From: CAVVDT01 sp963747005
GTDB lineage: Bacteria > Pseudomonadota > Alphaproteobacteria > Rhizobiales > Aestuariivirgaceae
DNA length: 64,000 nt
Direction: 5' to 3'
Assembly: GCA_963747005.1 (NCBI GenBank)
Contig: CAVVDT010000003.1
Span: forward strand, 372,001 to 436,000
Below the pieces are notes generated by a model. The model had not been told where the DNA came from, did no database searches, and worked only from the letters and a program-made list of their open reading frames with translations. Positions 8,613-17,775 of this stretch are shown piece after piece; position 1 is the first letter of the stretch, and every line of letters starts with the position of its first letter. The translations under genes were made by a program, and so were the position numbers.

Positions 8613-10097
8613 ATGTCTGGTCAGCCAACGTCCCGCCGCAGCTGGTCGCGCAAGTCCATCATGGCACTTGTCGTTGCCGGTCTTGTTGGCGCCACGTCAC
8701 TCGCGGCCTTGCCATTGCTCGATCCTGCCCAGGCGCAGAATGTGTTCAATCACGCTCCGGCTGAAGGCTTTGCCGATCTGGTTGAGCGTGTCATGCCCGC
8801 TGTGGTGAGCGTCGATGTCAAATATCCCGCAGTCAGCCTCAAGCAGGATGGCCAGGACTTCCGCTTCCAGGTCCCGGAAGACAGCCCGTTCCGCCAGTTC
8901 TTCAATCAGTTCGGCAAGGGCTTCCAGTTCGGCACGCCCGATCGCCAGCCGGCGCGCATGGCGCAAGGCTCCGGGTTCTTCATTTCGGCCGATGGTTACA
9001 TCGTCACCAACAATCACGTTGTCAACAATGCCGCGGAAGTTGACATCATCACCTCGGATGGCAAGCAATACACGGCCAAGGTGGTCGGCACCGACCCCAA
9101 GACCGATCTTGCTCTGCTCAAGATCAACGCAAATCGCAAATTCCAGTTTGTCGAATTCGCCAAGAAGGATCCCCGGGTCGGCGACTGGGTCATCGCGGTA
9201 GGCAATCCGTTCGGCCTCGGCGGGTCGGTCACGACCGGTATTGTCTCGGCCCGCGGACGCAACATCGGCAACGGACCCTATGACCAGTTCCTGCAGATTG
9301 ACGCGCCGATCAACAAGGGCAATTCCGGCGGCCCGGCCTTCAACCTGAAGGGCGAAGTGATCGGCATCAACACCGCGATCTTTTCTCCCTCCGGTGGCAG
9401 TGTGGGCATCGGCTTTGCCATTCCCGCTTCCATTGCCCGCACTGTCATCGCTTCGCTGAAGCAAAATGGCGTGGTGACGCGCGGCTGGCTTGGCGTGCAG
9501 ATCCAGCCCGTGACCAAGGAAATTGCCGAAAGTCTCAATCTGAAGGATGCCAAGGGCGCCATCGTTGCCGATGTGACCTCGGACTCACCGGCGCTCAGGG
9601 CCGGCATCAAGACCGGTGACACGATCATTGCCGTGGAGGGCGAAGCGGTAGCCGGTCCGCGCGAGCTGGCGCGTCGGGTTGCCATGATCCAACCGAATAC
9701 GCCGACCAAGGTTACGATCATCCGCAACGGCAAGGAGATGACGGTTGAGGTGACCATCGGCACCATGCCGGGCGACAAGGAGTTGGCGGCCAAGAACAGC
9801 ACCCGGCAACAGAAGTCCGCGACCTTGACCAAGGATGCGCTTGGCCTGACGCTCGAAACCGCCGATACCGGACGAGGTGTGGTTGTGGTGGCCGTCGATC
9901 CCGGCAGCCCCGCCGCCGAGCAGCGTATCCAGCCAGGCGATGTTATTCTCGAGATCGGTGGCGTCGGGATCGATGATCCTGCCGCCTTCAACGCAGCAAT
10001 GGCAAAGGTGGCAAAAGGCGGTCAGAAGCGGGCATTGCTTCTGATCCGCACTGGCGACCGGCAGCGCTTCGTGGCCCTGCCGACCCGCCAGTCGTGA
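8613..10097 (+). CDS. degP: Periplasmic serine protease DegP/HtrA (Do family)
   Basis: Periplasmic quality-control protease and chaperone, 494 residues. A signal peptide ends near residue 42 (PAQAQ). The trypsin-like domain carries the catalytic triad His135 (TNNHVV), Asp165 (KTDLALLK) and Ser238 (GNSGGPAF). Two PDZ domains follow, at roughly 285-380 and 400-490. The ATG at 8613 places the signal peptide correctly; an earlier in-frame codon exists but would add 43 unrelated residues. It lies directly after the ccm operon, as in rhizobia, with a 165-base gap that probably contains its own promoter. Confidence 0.95.
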   Translation: MSGQPTSRRSWSRKSIMALVVAGLVGATSLAALPLLDPAQAQNVFNHAPAEGFADLVERVMPAVVSVDVKYPAVSLKQDGQDFRFQVPEDSPFRQFFNQFGKGFQFGTPDRQPARMAQGSGFFISADGYIVTNNHVVNNAAEVDIITSDGKQYTAKVVGTDPKTDLALLKINANRKFQFVEFAKKDPRVGDWVIAVGNPFGLGGSVTTGIVSARGRNIGNGPYDQFLQIDAPINKGNSGGPAFNLKGEVIGINTAIFSPSGGSVGIGFAIPASIARTVIASLKQNGVVTRGWLGVQIQPVTKEIAESLNLKDAKGAIVADVTSDSPALRAGIKTGDTIIAVEGEAVAGPRELARRVAMIQPNTPTKVTIIRNGKEMTVEVTIGTMPGDKELAAKNSTRQQKSATLTKDALGLTLETADTGRGVVVVAVDPGSPAAEQRIQPGDVILEIGGVGIDDPAAFNAAMAKVAKGGQKRALLLIRTGDRQRFVALPTRQS

Positions 10098-10300
10098 CAT
10101 GACAGAATGGGCGACGCGCTTCCCCCCGCTCGGCGCGTCGCTCGCTCCGCGCAGCAAGGTTTCCCCCGAATCCCCTGTACCCTAGGTGAGGCCGAGTTGC
10201 GCGGAGCACCCCGTTCATCTGAATTGCGCAAGTGACAATTATGACAACTTCGCTACATTCGACCCAACCTGATCACTCGACGTTTCCCCGGAGTATGTGC

Positions 10301-10975
10301 ATGCGCATTTTGGTGGTTGAGGACGATCGGGAAGCTGCATCATGGCTCTTGAAGGGGCTCAAGGAAGCAGGCCATATCGTCGATCTGGCCAGCGACGGGG
10401 AGACCGGACTGGCGCTTGCCCGCGAAGGCGTTCACGATGCCATCATCATGGATCGGATGCTGCCGCGCATGGACGGGCTCACGGCGATCGAGACCTTGCG
10501 TACCGAAGGCATCCTGACGCCTGTGCTCATTCTTTCGGCGTTGGGCGACGTCGACGACAAGGTCGCCGGATTGCGTTCGGGCGGCGATGACTATCTCGGC
10601 AAGCCCTATGCATTCTCGGAGCTACTGGCGCGCCTGGAAGGATTGCATCGGCGGCGCTCCAGCGAGCCGCCGCTTACGCAACTCAAGGTTGCCAACCTCG
10701 AGATGGACCTGCTGGCGCGCACCGTTCACCGCGACGGCAAGCCCATCCTGCTGCAACCGCGCGAGTTCAAGCTGCTGGAATACCTGATGCGCAATGCCGG
10801 CCGCGTGGTCACCCGGACCATGCTGTTGGAGAATGTCTGGGATTACCATTTCGATCCGCAGACCAACGTGATCGACGTGCATATTTCCCGCCTCAGGTCG
10901 AAAATCGACAAGGATTTCGACGAACCCCTTTTGCAGACCGTCCGAGGGGCCGGCTATTCAATCCGTGCGGGTTGA
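10301..10975 (+). CDS. feuP: OmpR-family response regulator (FeuP-like)
   Basis: Two-component response regulator of 224 residues. The receiver domain starts MRILVVEDDREAA, with the phospho-acceptor Asp51 (IIMDRMLPRMDG) and the conserved lysine in GKPYAFSELLAR. The C-terminal half is an OmpR-type winged helix (PREFKLLEYLM, VIDVHISRLRSKID). The ATG at 10301 has a GGAG ribosome-binding site 7 bases upstream. It overlaps the downstream kinase by 11 bases. The position between degP and glnE matches feuP of Sinorhizobium, which was described as a regulator of iron uptake and cyclic glucan export; that function is transferred by synteny and similarity, not proven here. Confidence 0.88.
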   Translation: MRILVVEDDREAASWLLKGLKEAGHIVDLASDGETGLALAREGVHDAIIMDRMLPRMDGLTAIETLRTEGILTPVLILSALGDVDDKVAGLRSGGDDYLGKPYAFSELLARLEGLHRRRSSEPPLTQLKVANLEMDLLARTVHRDGKPILLQPREFKLLEYLMRNAGRVVTRTMLLENVWDYHFDPQTNVIDVHISRLRSKIDKDFDEPLLQTVRGAGYSIRAG

Positions 10976-12404
10976 CCTCAAGGTTCTGCGCACCTCGACA
11001 TTCCGCCTTGCCGCGGTCTATCTGGTGCTTTTCGCGGTGTCGGTGTCGGCCATCCTGGCCTATGTCTACTGGAACACCGCGGTCCTCATCGAGCAGCAAA
11101 GCGATGACACCATCGCCGCCGAAGTGCGCGGCATTGCCGAGCAATATCAGCAACGTGGCATTTCCGGCGTCATCGACACGGTCACCCGGCGAAGCCAGGA
11201 AGGCGGCGGCGCCCTTTATATCTTCACCAATGCACTGGGTCGCCGCATGGCGGGCAACCTGCCCAGTCTGCCGATAGAGGCCGTGAGCCGCCATGGCTGG
11301 ATCGAGTTTTCCTTTCCGGTGGAAACTTCGCACGGGCTGGAGCGCCACACCGCACGGGCCTTCTACACCGAGCTTGAGGGCGGTTACCGCCTGGTCATTG
11401 GCCGCGATGTCGAAGAGCGCCGGCAACTGGCCAGCATCATCCGCACCAGCCTCGTGTGGGCGCTCGTCATGTCGCTGGTGCTCGGCATCGGCGGCGCGGT
11501 TCTCGTCAGTCGCAACTTCCTGCGCCGCATCGATGCCATCACCGGCTCCAGCCGCATGATCATGGCGGGCGATCTGAGCGAGCGCATGCCGGTCAGCGGC
11601 ACCGGCGATGAACTCGACAGGCTGGCGGCCAGTCTCAACGAAATGCTCTCCCAGATAGAGCGGCTGATGTCGGGGATGAAGGAGATTTCCACCAATATCG
11701 CCCACGACCTGCGCTCGCCCCTGACGCGAGTCAGGGCGCGCATGGAAAATGCCATCGCGTCCGACCGCAAGGCCGACTACCGCTTTGCCGTCAACGAAGG
11801 GTTGAGCGATATCGATCGGCTGCTGGTCACCTTCAATGCGCTCCTGTCGATCGCGCGCGCCGAGGCCGGCCAGGTGCGGGAAGGCCTGAAGCCGATCGAT
11901 GCCGCGGAAATCCTCACCGACGTCGCCGAGCTCTATGGCCCGACCATCGAAGATGCCAAGGGGCGCCTGGATATCGACCTTTCTCCCGGCGTCAGCATTC
12001 GGGCCGATCGCCAGCTTCTTACCCAGGCGATTGCCAATCTCATGGACAACGCCATCAAATATGGCTGGAATCCCGAATCCGATGAGGGACCGATGATCAG
12101 CCTCAACCTGTCAAGCCGGGGCGACCAGGCGGTGATATCGGTTGGTGATCGCGGCCCGGGAATACCCGAAGTCCAACGCGAGCATGCCAAGGAACGCTTC
12201 GTTCGTCTTGACGAAAGCCGCAGCCAGCCGGGAAACGGCCTCGGCCTGAGCCTTGTGGTGGGCATTATGAAGCTGCACGGCGGCCGCATTGAACTGGATG
12301 ACAACCATCCCGGCCTGGTTGCGCGGCTGGTGCTGCCGAGGCTCGAACATGCCGCAAAGGATGTGATTCCATCGCGGCGCGACACCTCCAACCGGCCCGA
12401 ATAG
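10965..12404 (+). CDS. feuQ: Sensor histidine kinase (FeuQ-like)
   Basis: Membrane sensor kinase (479 residues) cognate to the preceding regulator. Two transmembrane helices (about 13-35 and 163-186) flank a periplasmic sensor loop of roughly 130 residues. A HAMP linker follows, then the dimerisation/phospho-acceptor motif IAHDLRSPLTRVR with His247. The ATPase domain has N-box NLMDNAIKYG, GDRGPGIP and GNGLGLSLV. GTG start at 10965 overlapping the regulator gene; a TTG at 10983 is an alternative. The ligand cannot be read from the sequence. Confidence 0.88.
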   Translation: MRVDLKVLRTSTFRLAAVYLVLFAVSVSAILAYVYWNTAVLIEQQSDDTIAAEVRGIAEQYQQRGISGVIDTVTRRSQEGGGALYIFTNALGRRMAGNLPSLPIEAVSRHGWIEFSFPVETSHGLERHTARAFYTELEGGYRLVIGRDVEERRQLASIIRTSLVWALVMSLVLGIGGAVLVSRNFLRRIDAITGSSRMIMAGDLSERMPVSGTGDELDRLAASLNEMLSQIERLMSGMKEISTNIAHDLRSPLTRVRARMENAIASDRKADYRFAVNEGLSDIDRLLVTFNALLSIARAEAGQVREGLKPIDAAEILTDVAELYGPTIEDAKGRLDIDLSPGVSIRADRQLLTQAIANLMDNAIKYGWNPESDEGPMISLNLSSRGDQAVISVGDRGPGIPEVQREHAKERFVRLDESRSQPGNGLGLSLVVGIMKLHGGRIELDDNHPGLVARLVLPRLEHAAKDVIPSRRDTSNRPE

Positions 12405-12485
12405 AGCGGGAAGGTCGGCGAATAGTTCGATTGTCGTGTGCTGCAATGATTCCGTCGGCTGCCGGCTTGCTCTACTATCGCCTGC

Positions 12486-15425
12486 ATGAGGGGGCCTCTT
12501 CGACAACGCGCCGGCGACATGCCGCCCGCCCATGACCGCCGGGCGGTGGACCTTGCGCTTGCCCGCTTGCGCGAAGTGAATGACCATGACGCCGTCGCGG
12601 CGGCGACCGGGCTTGCCGATATGGCCTCGGGTGGCACCTCCGCCGGTCGCTTGCTCGATGCGGTGCTGGGCGGCTCACCCTTTCTTGCCGATCTCATCAT
12701 CCGCGACGCGGTCTTCGCGCTCTCGTGCATGGACTCCGCGCCCGAGGATATTCTCGATGCCATTGTCGCCGACGTCTCGGATATCGCCGCCAGTGAACTG
12801 GGTGAGAAGGCAGTCAGGAAGCGCCTGCGTCAGGCACGCAATCGCGCTGCGCTTGTCATCGCCCTGGCCGATGTCGCGGGGGCCTGGGATGGGGTAACCG
12901 TCTGTGCCGCCCTGACCCGGTTCGCCGACACGGTCCTGACGGCGAGCGTCGATTGGCTGCTGGCCGAAGCCGGTCGCGCCGGTCGTCTGCTGGCCAGCCA
13001 ATCCGCTGGGGATGGCAACGGATCCGGCTACGTGGTGTTTGCCATGGGCAAGCAGGGCGCTCATGAGCTCAACTACTCCAGTGATATCGATCTCATTGTT
13101 CTCTACGATCCCGACAGGGCCCCGTTGGCGCCTGGGCAGGAACCCTCCTCGTTCTTTGTGCGCCTCACCCGCCGGCTGGTCGGGCTGCTGCAGGACGTGA
13201 CCGAGGATGGCTACGTGTTCCGGGTCGACCTGCGTTTGCGGCCCGACCCCCGCGCCACCCAGATCGCCATCGCCTATGAGGCGGCCGCCAACTACTACGA
13301 GTACATGGGCCAGAACTGGGAACGGGCGGCGATGATCAAGGCCCGCCCGGTGGCCGGCGACATGGCGCTGGGTGAGGAGTTCCTGCAACGCCTCGTCCCC
13401 TACAAATGGCGCAAGCACCTCGATTTTGCCGCCATTGCCGATGTTCAGTCGCTGAAACGCCAGATCCACGCCGTCAAAGGGCATGGAACCATCGCCATCC
13501 GGGGCCACAATGCAAAGCTGGGGCGCGGTGGCATTCGCGAGATCGAATTCTTCGTCCAGACCCAGCAACTCATCGCCGGCGGGCGCAACCCGAGCCTGCG
13601 GGGGCGCGGCACCCTGGAGATGCTGGATGCCCTGACCGAGGCGCAATGGATAGCCCCCGAGACGGCGCGGGATTTGAAGGAGGCCTATCTCTTCCTGCGC
13701 ATGGTGGAGCATCGCATCCAGATGACCGCCGACCAGCAGACCCACGAATTGCCGGCCGCCGAGGAGGCCTTTGCGATCCTCGCCCGCTTTTGTGGCTTTG
13801 CCGATGCCAATGAGTTCGAGCGGCGACTCAAGGCGACATTCGAATGCGTGCAGGCGCACTATGTGGCGCTGTTCGAGCACACGCCGGAACTGGGGACCGA
13901 CACCGGCAGCCTGGTCTTCACCGGCGGCGAGGACGACCCGGAGACCATCAGCACGCTCACCCGCATGGGCTTCCGGCAGGCGAGCGAGGTCTCGGCCACC
14001 ATTCGCGGCTGGCATTTCGGCCGTTATGCTTCCACCCGCAGCGCCCATGCCCGCGAGCGTCTGACCGAAATCATGCCGGCCTTGCTGGCCGCTCTGGCCG
14101 GCGCCGGCGATCCCGATCAGGCCTTCCTTGCCTTCGACCGTTTCTTGCGCGGCCTCCCCACCGGGGTGCAGTTGTTTTCCCTCCTGCGCGCCAATCCGCA
14201 ACTCCTGCACCTCATGGCGACCATTCTAGGGACAGCGCCGCGCCTGGCCGAGGAACTGAGCAGTCGGCCGAAGGTTCTCGACGCGGTGCTCGATCCCGGC
14301 TTCTTCGACACCATGCCCACCTCCGGCGAGATGCAAGGTGCCATTGCCGCAGCCCTTGTCGGCTGCCCTCATCTGGAGGAGTGCATCGACCGGGCGCGGG
14401 TGGTGGGCAAGGAACTCATGTTCCGCATCGGCGTCAGGGTCCTGACCGAGACGGTCAGCGCCATTGAGGCGGGCATCGCCTGGTCGGCACTGGCCGATGC
14501 CTTGATCGGCGAACTGCTGGTCAGTGTGCGGGCCGATATCGAGAAGAGGTATGGCGCCATGCCCGGCGGTCGCGTCGCGGTGGTCGCCATGGGCAAGCTG
14601 GGAGGGCGCGAGATGACGGCGTCCTCGGACCTTGATCTCATCGTCATTTATGACGCCGACGCCGATGAATCGACAGGCGCCCGTCCGCTCTCCACCAACC
14701 AGTACTTCACCCGGCTTACCCAGCGGCTGATCGCGGCGTTGTCTGCACCCACTGCGGAGGGTGTGCTGTACGAGGTCGACATGCGCCTCAGGCCGTCAGG
14801 CAACAAGGGGCCGGTTGCGACCAGTATCGCGAGCTTCACGGCCTATCATCTCGATCAGGCATGGACATGGGAAAGCCTGGCATTGACCCGCGCCAGGGTC
14901 ATCACCGGCGATCCCGACTTCGTCGTTCAGGTCGGCGATGTCATCGCCACCACCTTGCAGGTAGCGCGCGATGCCGAAAAAGTGCGCATCGATACGCTCG
15001 ATATGCGCCGCCGCATGCTGGCTGAATTCGGCAGCCCAGGCGTGTGGGATCTGAAGCAGGTGCGCGGCGGCTTGGTGGAAATCGAATTCATCACCCAGAT
15101 GCTGCAGATCATCCACGCCCGTGACCATCCCGGCATTCTTCAAACCAACACGGCGATGGCGCTGAAAGGCCTCGCCGATGCCGGGCTGCTGGCGCGCGCC
15201 GATGCGCGTCTACTGGACGAGGCCGGCGCGCTCTATCACCGGCTGACGCAGATCCTCCGGCTTTGTCTTGGCAAGGCCTTCAAGGTGAGCGAAGCGCCGG
15301 ACGATCTTGTGCGGCTGGTCGCTCAGGCCGCCGGTGTGCCGGATATCGCTTCCGCCGAGGCGCTGCTCGCCGAGACCGAGCAGGCTGTAGCGGCTATCTT
15401 TGATCGTATTGTCGGCCCGGTTTGA
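12486..15425 (+). CDS. glnE: Bifunctional glutamine synthetase adenylyltransferase/deadenylase
   Basis: Cytoplasmic regulator of nitrogen assimilation (979 residues) that adds AMP to, and removes it from, glutamine synthetase in response to PII and glutamine. Two nucleotidyltransferase domains are visible. The N-terminal one has GKQGAHELNYSSDIDLI followed by DLRLRPDP. The C-terminal one has GKLGGREMTASSDLDLIVI followed by DMRLRPSG. Each is followed by its regulatory helical segment (GGIREIEFFVQ and GGLVEIEFITQ). Full family length. ATG at 12486; an ATG 36 bases later is an alternative. Confidence 0.97.
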   Translation: MRGPLRQRAGDMPPAHDRRAVDLALARLREVNDHDAVAAATGLADMASGGTSAGRLLDAVLGGSPFLADLIIRDAVFALSCMDSAPEDILDAIVADVSDIAASELGEKAVRKRLRQARNRAALVIALADVAGAWDGVTVCAALTRFADTVLTASVDWLLAEAGRAGRLLASQSAGDGNGSGYVVFAMGKQGAHELNYSSDIDLIVLYDPDRAPLAPGQEPSSFFVRLTRRLVGLLQDVTEDGYVFRVDLRLRPDPRATQIAIAYEAAANYYEYMGQNWERAAMIKARPVAGDMALGEEFLQRLVPYKWRKHLDFAAIADVQSLKRQIHAVKGHGTIAIRGHNAKLGRGGIREIEFFVQTQQLIAGGRNPSLRGRGTLEMLDALTEAQWIAPETARDLKEAYLFLRMVEHRIQMTADQQTHELPAAEEAFAILARFCGFADANEFERRLKATFECVQAHYVALFEHTPELGTDTGSLVFTGGEDDPETISTLTRMGFRQASEVSATIRGWHFGRYASTRSAHARERLTEIMPALLAALAGAGDPDQAFLAFDRFLRGLPTGVQLFSLLRANPQLLHLMATILGTAPRLAEELSSRPKVLDAVLDPGFFDTMPTSGEMQGAIAAALVGCPHLEECIDRARVVGKELMFRIGVRVLTETVSAIEAGIAWSALADALIGELLVSVRADIEKRYGAMPGGRVAVVAMGKLGGREMTASSDLDLIVIYDADADESTGARPLSTNQYFTRLTQRLIAALSAPTAEGVLYEVDMRLRPSGNKGPVATSIASFTAYHLDQAWTWESLALTRARVITGDPDFVVQVGDVIATTLQVARDAEKVRIDTLDMRRRMLAEFGSPGVWDLKQVRGGLVEIEFITQMLQIIHARDHPGILQTNTAMALKGLADAGLLARADARLLDEAGALYHRLTQILRLCLGKAFKVSEAPDDLVRLVAQAAGVPDIASAEALLAETEQAVAAIFDRIVGPV

Positions 15426-15513
15426 AGATTTCTCCAGCCATCGCGACGGATTACCGCGGCCGCCTTCGTCTTTAGGGCTGTAGCCGTCGACCGCCAGGAC
15501 CGGGAGAGAATGC

Positions 15514-15978
15514 ATGCACAAGACAATTTTCCTTCTAACCGTAACGGCCACCCTGGCCGGCGTGACTGTCGCCATGGCGGCCGGTGGCGAGCCGGGCATT
15601 CCCCAGGGCGCGAAGACATTTCACCGCCTCGACAAGAACAAGGACGGTCAGCTCGAACTGAACGAACTCTCTCCCCCGTCCGAACGGCGCTTCATGCAAC
15701 TCGATGCCAACAAGGACGGGACGGTGAGTTCGGCCGAGCTCGACGCCTGGCTGCGCGCCATCGCCGAAAGGCGCAAGCAGGGAATTCTCAAGCGCATGGA
15801 CGCCAACAACGACGGCGCCATAAGCAAGGCCGAGGTCGATGCCTATATTGGCGGTCTTTTCGCTGCTGCCGACGCCGATGGCGATGGCAGCGTGACAATG
15901 GCGGAGGCGCGAGCCTATCATGCGGCCAAGCGCAAACAGCAATTTGATGCGCGCAAGACCAAGCCTCAGCAGAACTGA
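15514..15978 (+). CDS. Secreted EF-hand calcium-binding protein
   Basis: 154-residue exported protein with an N-terminal signal peptide (residues 1-22, ending VAMAA). It has four EF-hand loops of the DxNxDG type: residues 40-51 (DKNKDGQLELNE), 64-75, 96-107 and 120-131 (DADGDGSVTMAE). It probably binds Ca2+ in the periplasm. It sits just upstream of the sigma-factor gene and may belong to the same stress-response unit. A strong ribosome-binding site (GGGAGA) precedes the ATG. The partner is unknown. Confidence 0.88.
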   Translation: MHKTIFLLTVTATLAGVTVAMAAGGEPGIPQGAKTFHRLDKNKDGQLELNELSPPSERRFMQLDANKDGTVSSAELDAWLRAIAERRKQGILKRMDANNDGAISKAEVDAYIGGLFAAADADGDGSVTMAEARAYHAAKRKQQFDARKTKPQQN

Positions 15979-16047
15979 TTGGCCGACTGTGTGCTGGTTT
16001 GGCAATCGACTGCCGGTCAATGGCAAAAGAGCGAGGGAGGCGGCAGA

Positions 16048-16656
16048 GTGCCACCAGGCGGCGCGTCAGTTCCTGAACAGCAGGAAATGGATGCCGCCGG
16101 CACCGCCGAAGCCGCGGAACTTGTCGCCGGCCTCGCTGCCGGTAACGAGGCGGCGTTCGCAAAGGCGGTCGAGGCCCACTACGCGCTTGTCTATCGCATT
16201 GCCTGGCGCATGCTGGGTGGACCGGGCGAGGCTGAGGATGTGGCGCAGGAGGCCTTCCTGCGCCTGTGGCGCAATGCCGGAAACCTGCGCGCGGCGCGTT
16301 CCCTGCGGCCGTGGCTGGCGCGGGTGGCTTCCAATCTGGCCATCGATCGCCTGCGTCGGCGCCGGCCCGATACGACTGCGGAATTGCCCGACGTCGCCGA
16401 TCCGTCGGACGGGCCCGAGCGCCAGGTCGAGCGCCAGGCAGCCAGCCGGATCGTCGATGCCGCCATTGCCAGCCTGCCGGAGCGACAGCGCACGGCGATT
16501 GTCCTCACCTATTACGAGGAATTGCCCAACGCCGATGTCGCCGAAGCGCTTGGGGTCAGTATCGAAGCGGTCGAATCTTTGCTGGCGAGAGCCAGGCGCA
16601 AGCTGAAGGAATGTCTGGAGCCCAGCCGGCGGGAAATTCTTGCCGACATTGAGTGA
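16048..16656 (+). CDS. ECF-type RNA polymerase sigma factor
   Basis: Sigma-70 family alternative factor of about 202 residues. Region 2 is recognisable in VYRIAWRMLGGPGEAEDVAQ and LRLWRN. Region 4 is recognisable in LPERQRTAIVLTYYEELPNA and VSIEAVESLLARARRKLKE. I chose the GTG at 16048 because GAGGGAGG lies 7 bases upstream. A longer frame starts at 15979 immediately after the EF-hand stop, and an ATG at 16087 is also possible. The next two genes encode single-pass membrane proteins, the common arrangement for a sigma factor with membrane-linked control. Confidence 0.88.
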   Translation: MPPGGASVPEQQEMDAAGTAEAAELVAGLAAGNEAAFAKAVEAHYALVYRIAWRMLGGPGEAEDVAQEAFLRLWRNAGNLRAARSLRPWLARVASNLAIDRLRRRRPDTTAELPDVADPSDGPERQVERQAASRIVDAAIASLPERQRTAIVLTYYEELPNADVAEALGVSIEAVESLLARARRKLKECLEPSRREILADIE

Positions 16657-16674
16657 GTTGCAGAGGATCAGGTC

Positions 16675-17190
16675 ATGGTTGATAGCAGGAATTCCGCAGC
16701 CGCGCGCAAGACGGCGCTCTTGCACGTCTACGCGGCGTTTGGTGCCGATCCGCGGCGCTGGCCCGACGCTGCCGCGCGTCGGCTGGCCGATGACGAAGCC
16801 GGCGACGACGCGGACCTGGCGCAGGGCCGGATTGCGGCGCAACGGCTCGATGAACTTCTCGATGCGGGTAGCCGGCCTGAAGTCCCCGCCGGCGCGGCGG
16901 CACGGGCCGTTGTGGCGGTTCTTGCAACCGAAAGGCGGGAGACCCCGCCCGACGGGGCTGTGGTCGTCGACCTCGCGGCGAGGCCGCAGCGGAAACGGTC
17001 CATGTCCGGCTTTGCGCGGTTTTCAGGCATTGCCGCCATGGCAGCCTCGCTCGTGCTGGGTGTCTATATGGGGGCCAATGGCCTGACCGATGGCCTGATT
17101 TCGTCCTCATCGGTGGCGGCCAGTGCCACGTCCGCAGACTACGACATCGTCGAGCATGTTTTGGCCGATCTGCAAGAGGATATGGGATGA
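16675..17190 (+). CDS. Membrane protein, possible anti-sigma factor
   Basis: 171-residue protein with a soluble N-terminal region of about 110 residues, one transmembrane helix at about 115-134 (IAAMAASLVLGVYMG) and a short outer tail. No zinc-binding HXXXCXXC motif was seen, so it is not a classic ZAS-domain anti-sigma factor. Its place between an ECF sigma gene and a CpxP/ZraP-like gene, and its topology, suggest that it restrains the sigma factor; this is inference. It overlaps the next gene by ATGA. Confidence 0.7.
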   Translation: MVDSRNSAAARKTALLHVYAAFGADPRRWPDAAARRLADDEAGDDADLAQGRIAAQRLDELLDAGSRPEVPAGAAARAVVAVLATERRETPPDGAVVVDLAARPQRKRSMSGFARFSGIAAMAASLVLGVYMGANGLTDGLISSSSVAASATSADYDIVEHVLADLQEDMG

Positions 17191-17726
17191 CGGCACCTGA
17201 GCAACCCGGGTCCCGCCCCGCCGCTCCCTACCGGTTCCGCAGCGGCTGGCTTTCGGCAATTCTGGTGGTTTCGCTGGCCTTCAACCTGTTCGTGATCGGC
17301 GCCGTGGCCGCCCATCACATCTGGGACCGCCACCACGAGCATGATGTCGGCCGCATCAACGGTCCCGGCTTCGCACAACTCTTGCCTCGCCGGTTCTTTG
17401 CCCAACTTTCCGACAGCCGCCGCGATGAGCTCCTGACCCTCATGCGCCAGCACCGCGACGAATTCCGCCAGGACCGCACCCAGTTGCGGCGCGCCGCCCG
17501 CGCCGTGGCCGACGCGCTCGGCGCTGAACACTTCGATCAGGCCAAGCTCGATCAGGCTTTGCAGGCCTTCGCCGACACCGGGCATACGCTGATCGACATG
17601 GGTTCCAACGTTGCCCGAGACGTGGTGTCGCGACTGACTCCCGCCGAACGCAAGATGCTTGCCGAGCAGGTTGTGTTGCGCTCGCGGATCGGCTCCAGAC
17701 CGCCCGGGGAGCACCGGTCGCAATGA
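17187..17726 (+). CDS. Periplasmic heavy-metal sensor/CpxP-ZraP-like protein
   Basis: 179-residue membrane-anchored protein. A signal anchor (about 13-37) is followed by a histidine-rich stretch (HHIWDRHHEHD) and a helical periplasmic domain with LTPAERKMLAEQ, typical of the Spy/CpxP/ZraP superfamily (heavy-metal-resistance domain). Such proteins act as periplasmic chaperones or sensors that tune envelope-stress responses. The His-rich stretch might bind metal. Last gene of the EF-hand/sigma module; overlaps the preceding gene. Confidence 0.82.
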   Translation: MTAPEQPGSRPAAPYRFRSGWLSAILVVSLAFNLFVIGAVAAHHIWDRHHEHDVGRINGPGFAQLLPRRFFAQLSDSRRDELLTLMRQHRDEFRQDRTQLRRAARAVADALGAEHFDQAKLDQALQAFADTGHTLIDMGSNVARDVVSRLTPAERKMLAEQVVLRSRIGSRPPGEHRSQ

Positions 17727-17775
17727 ACACGCGCCGGGTCGACGTCAATGAGGATAACCTATTGAGATTCCACAA

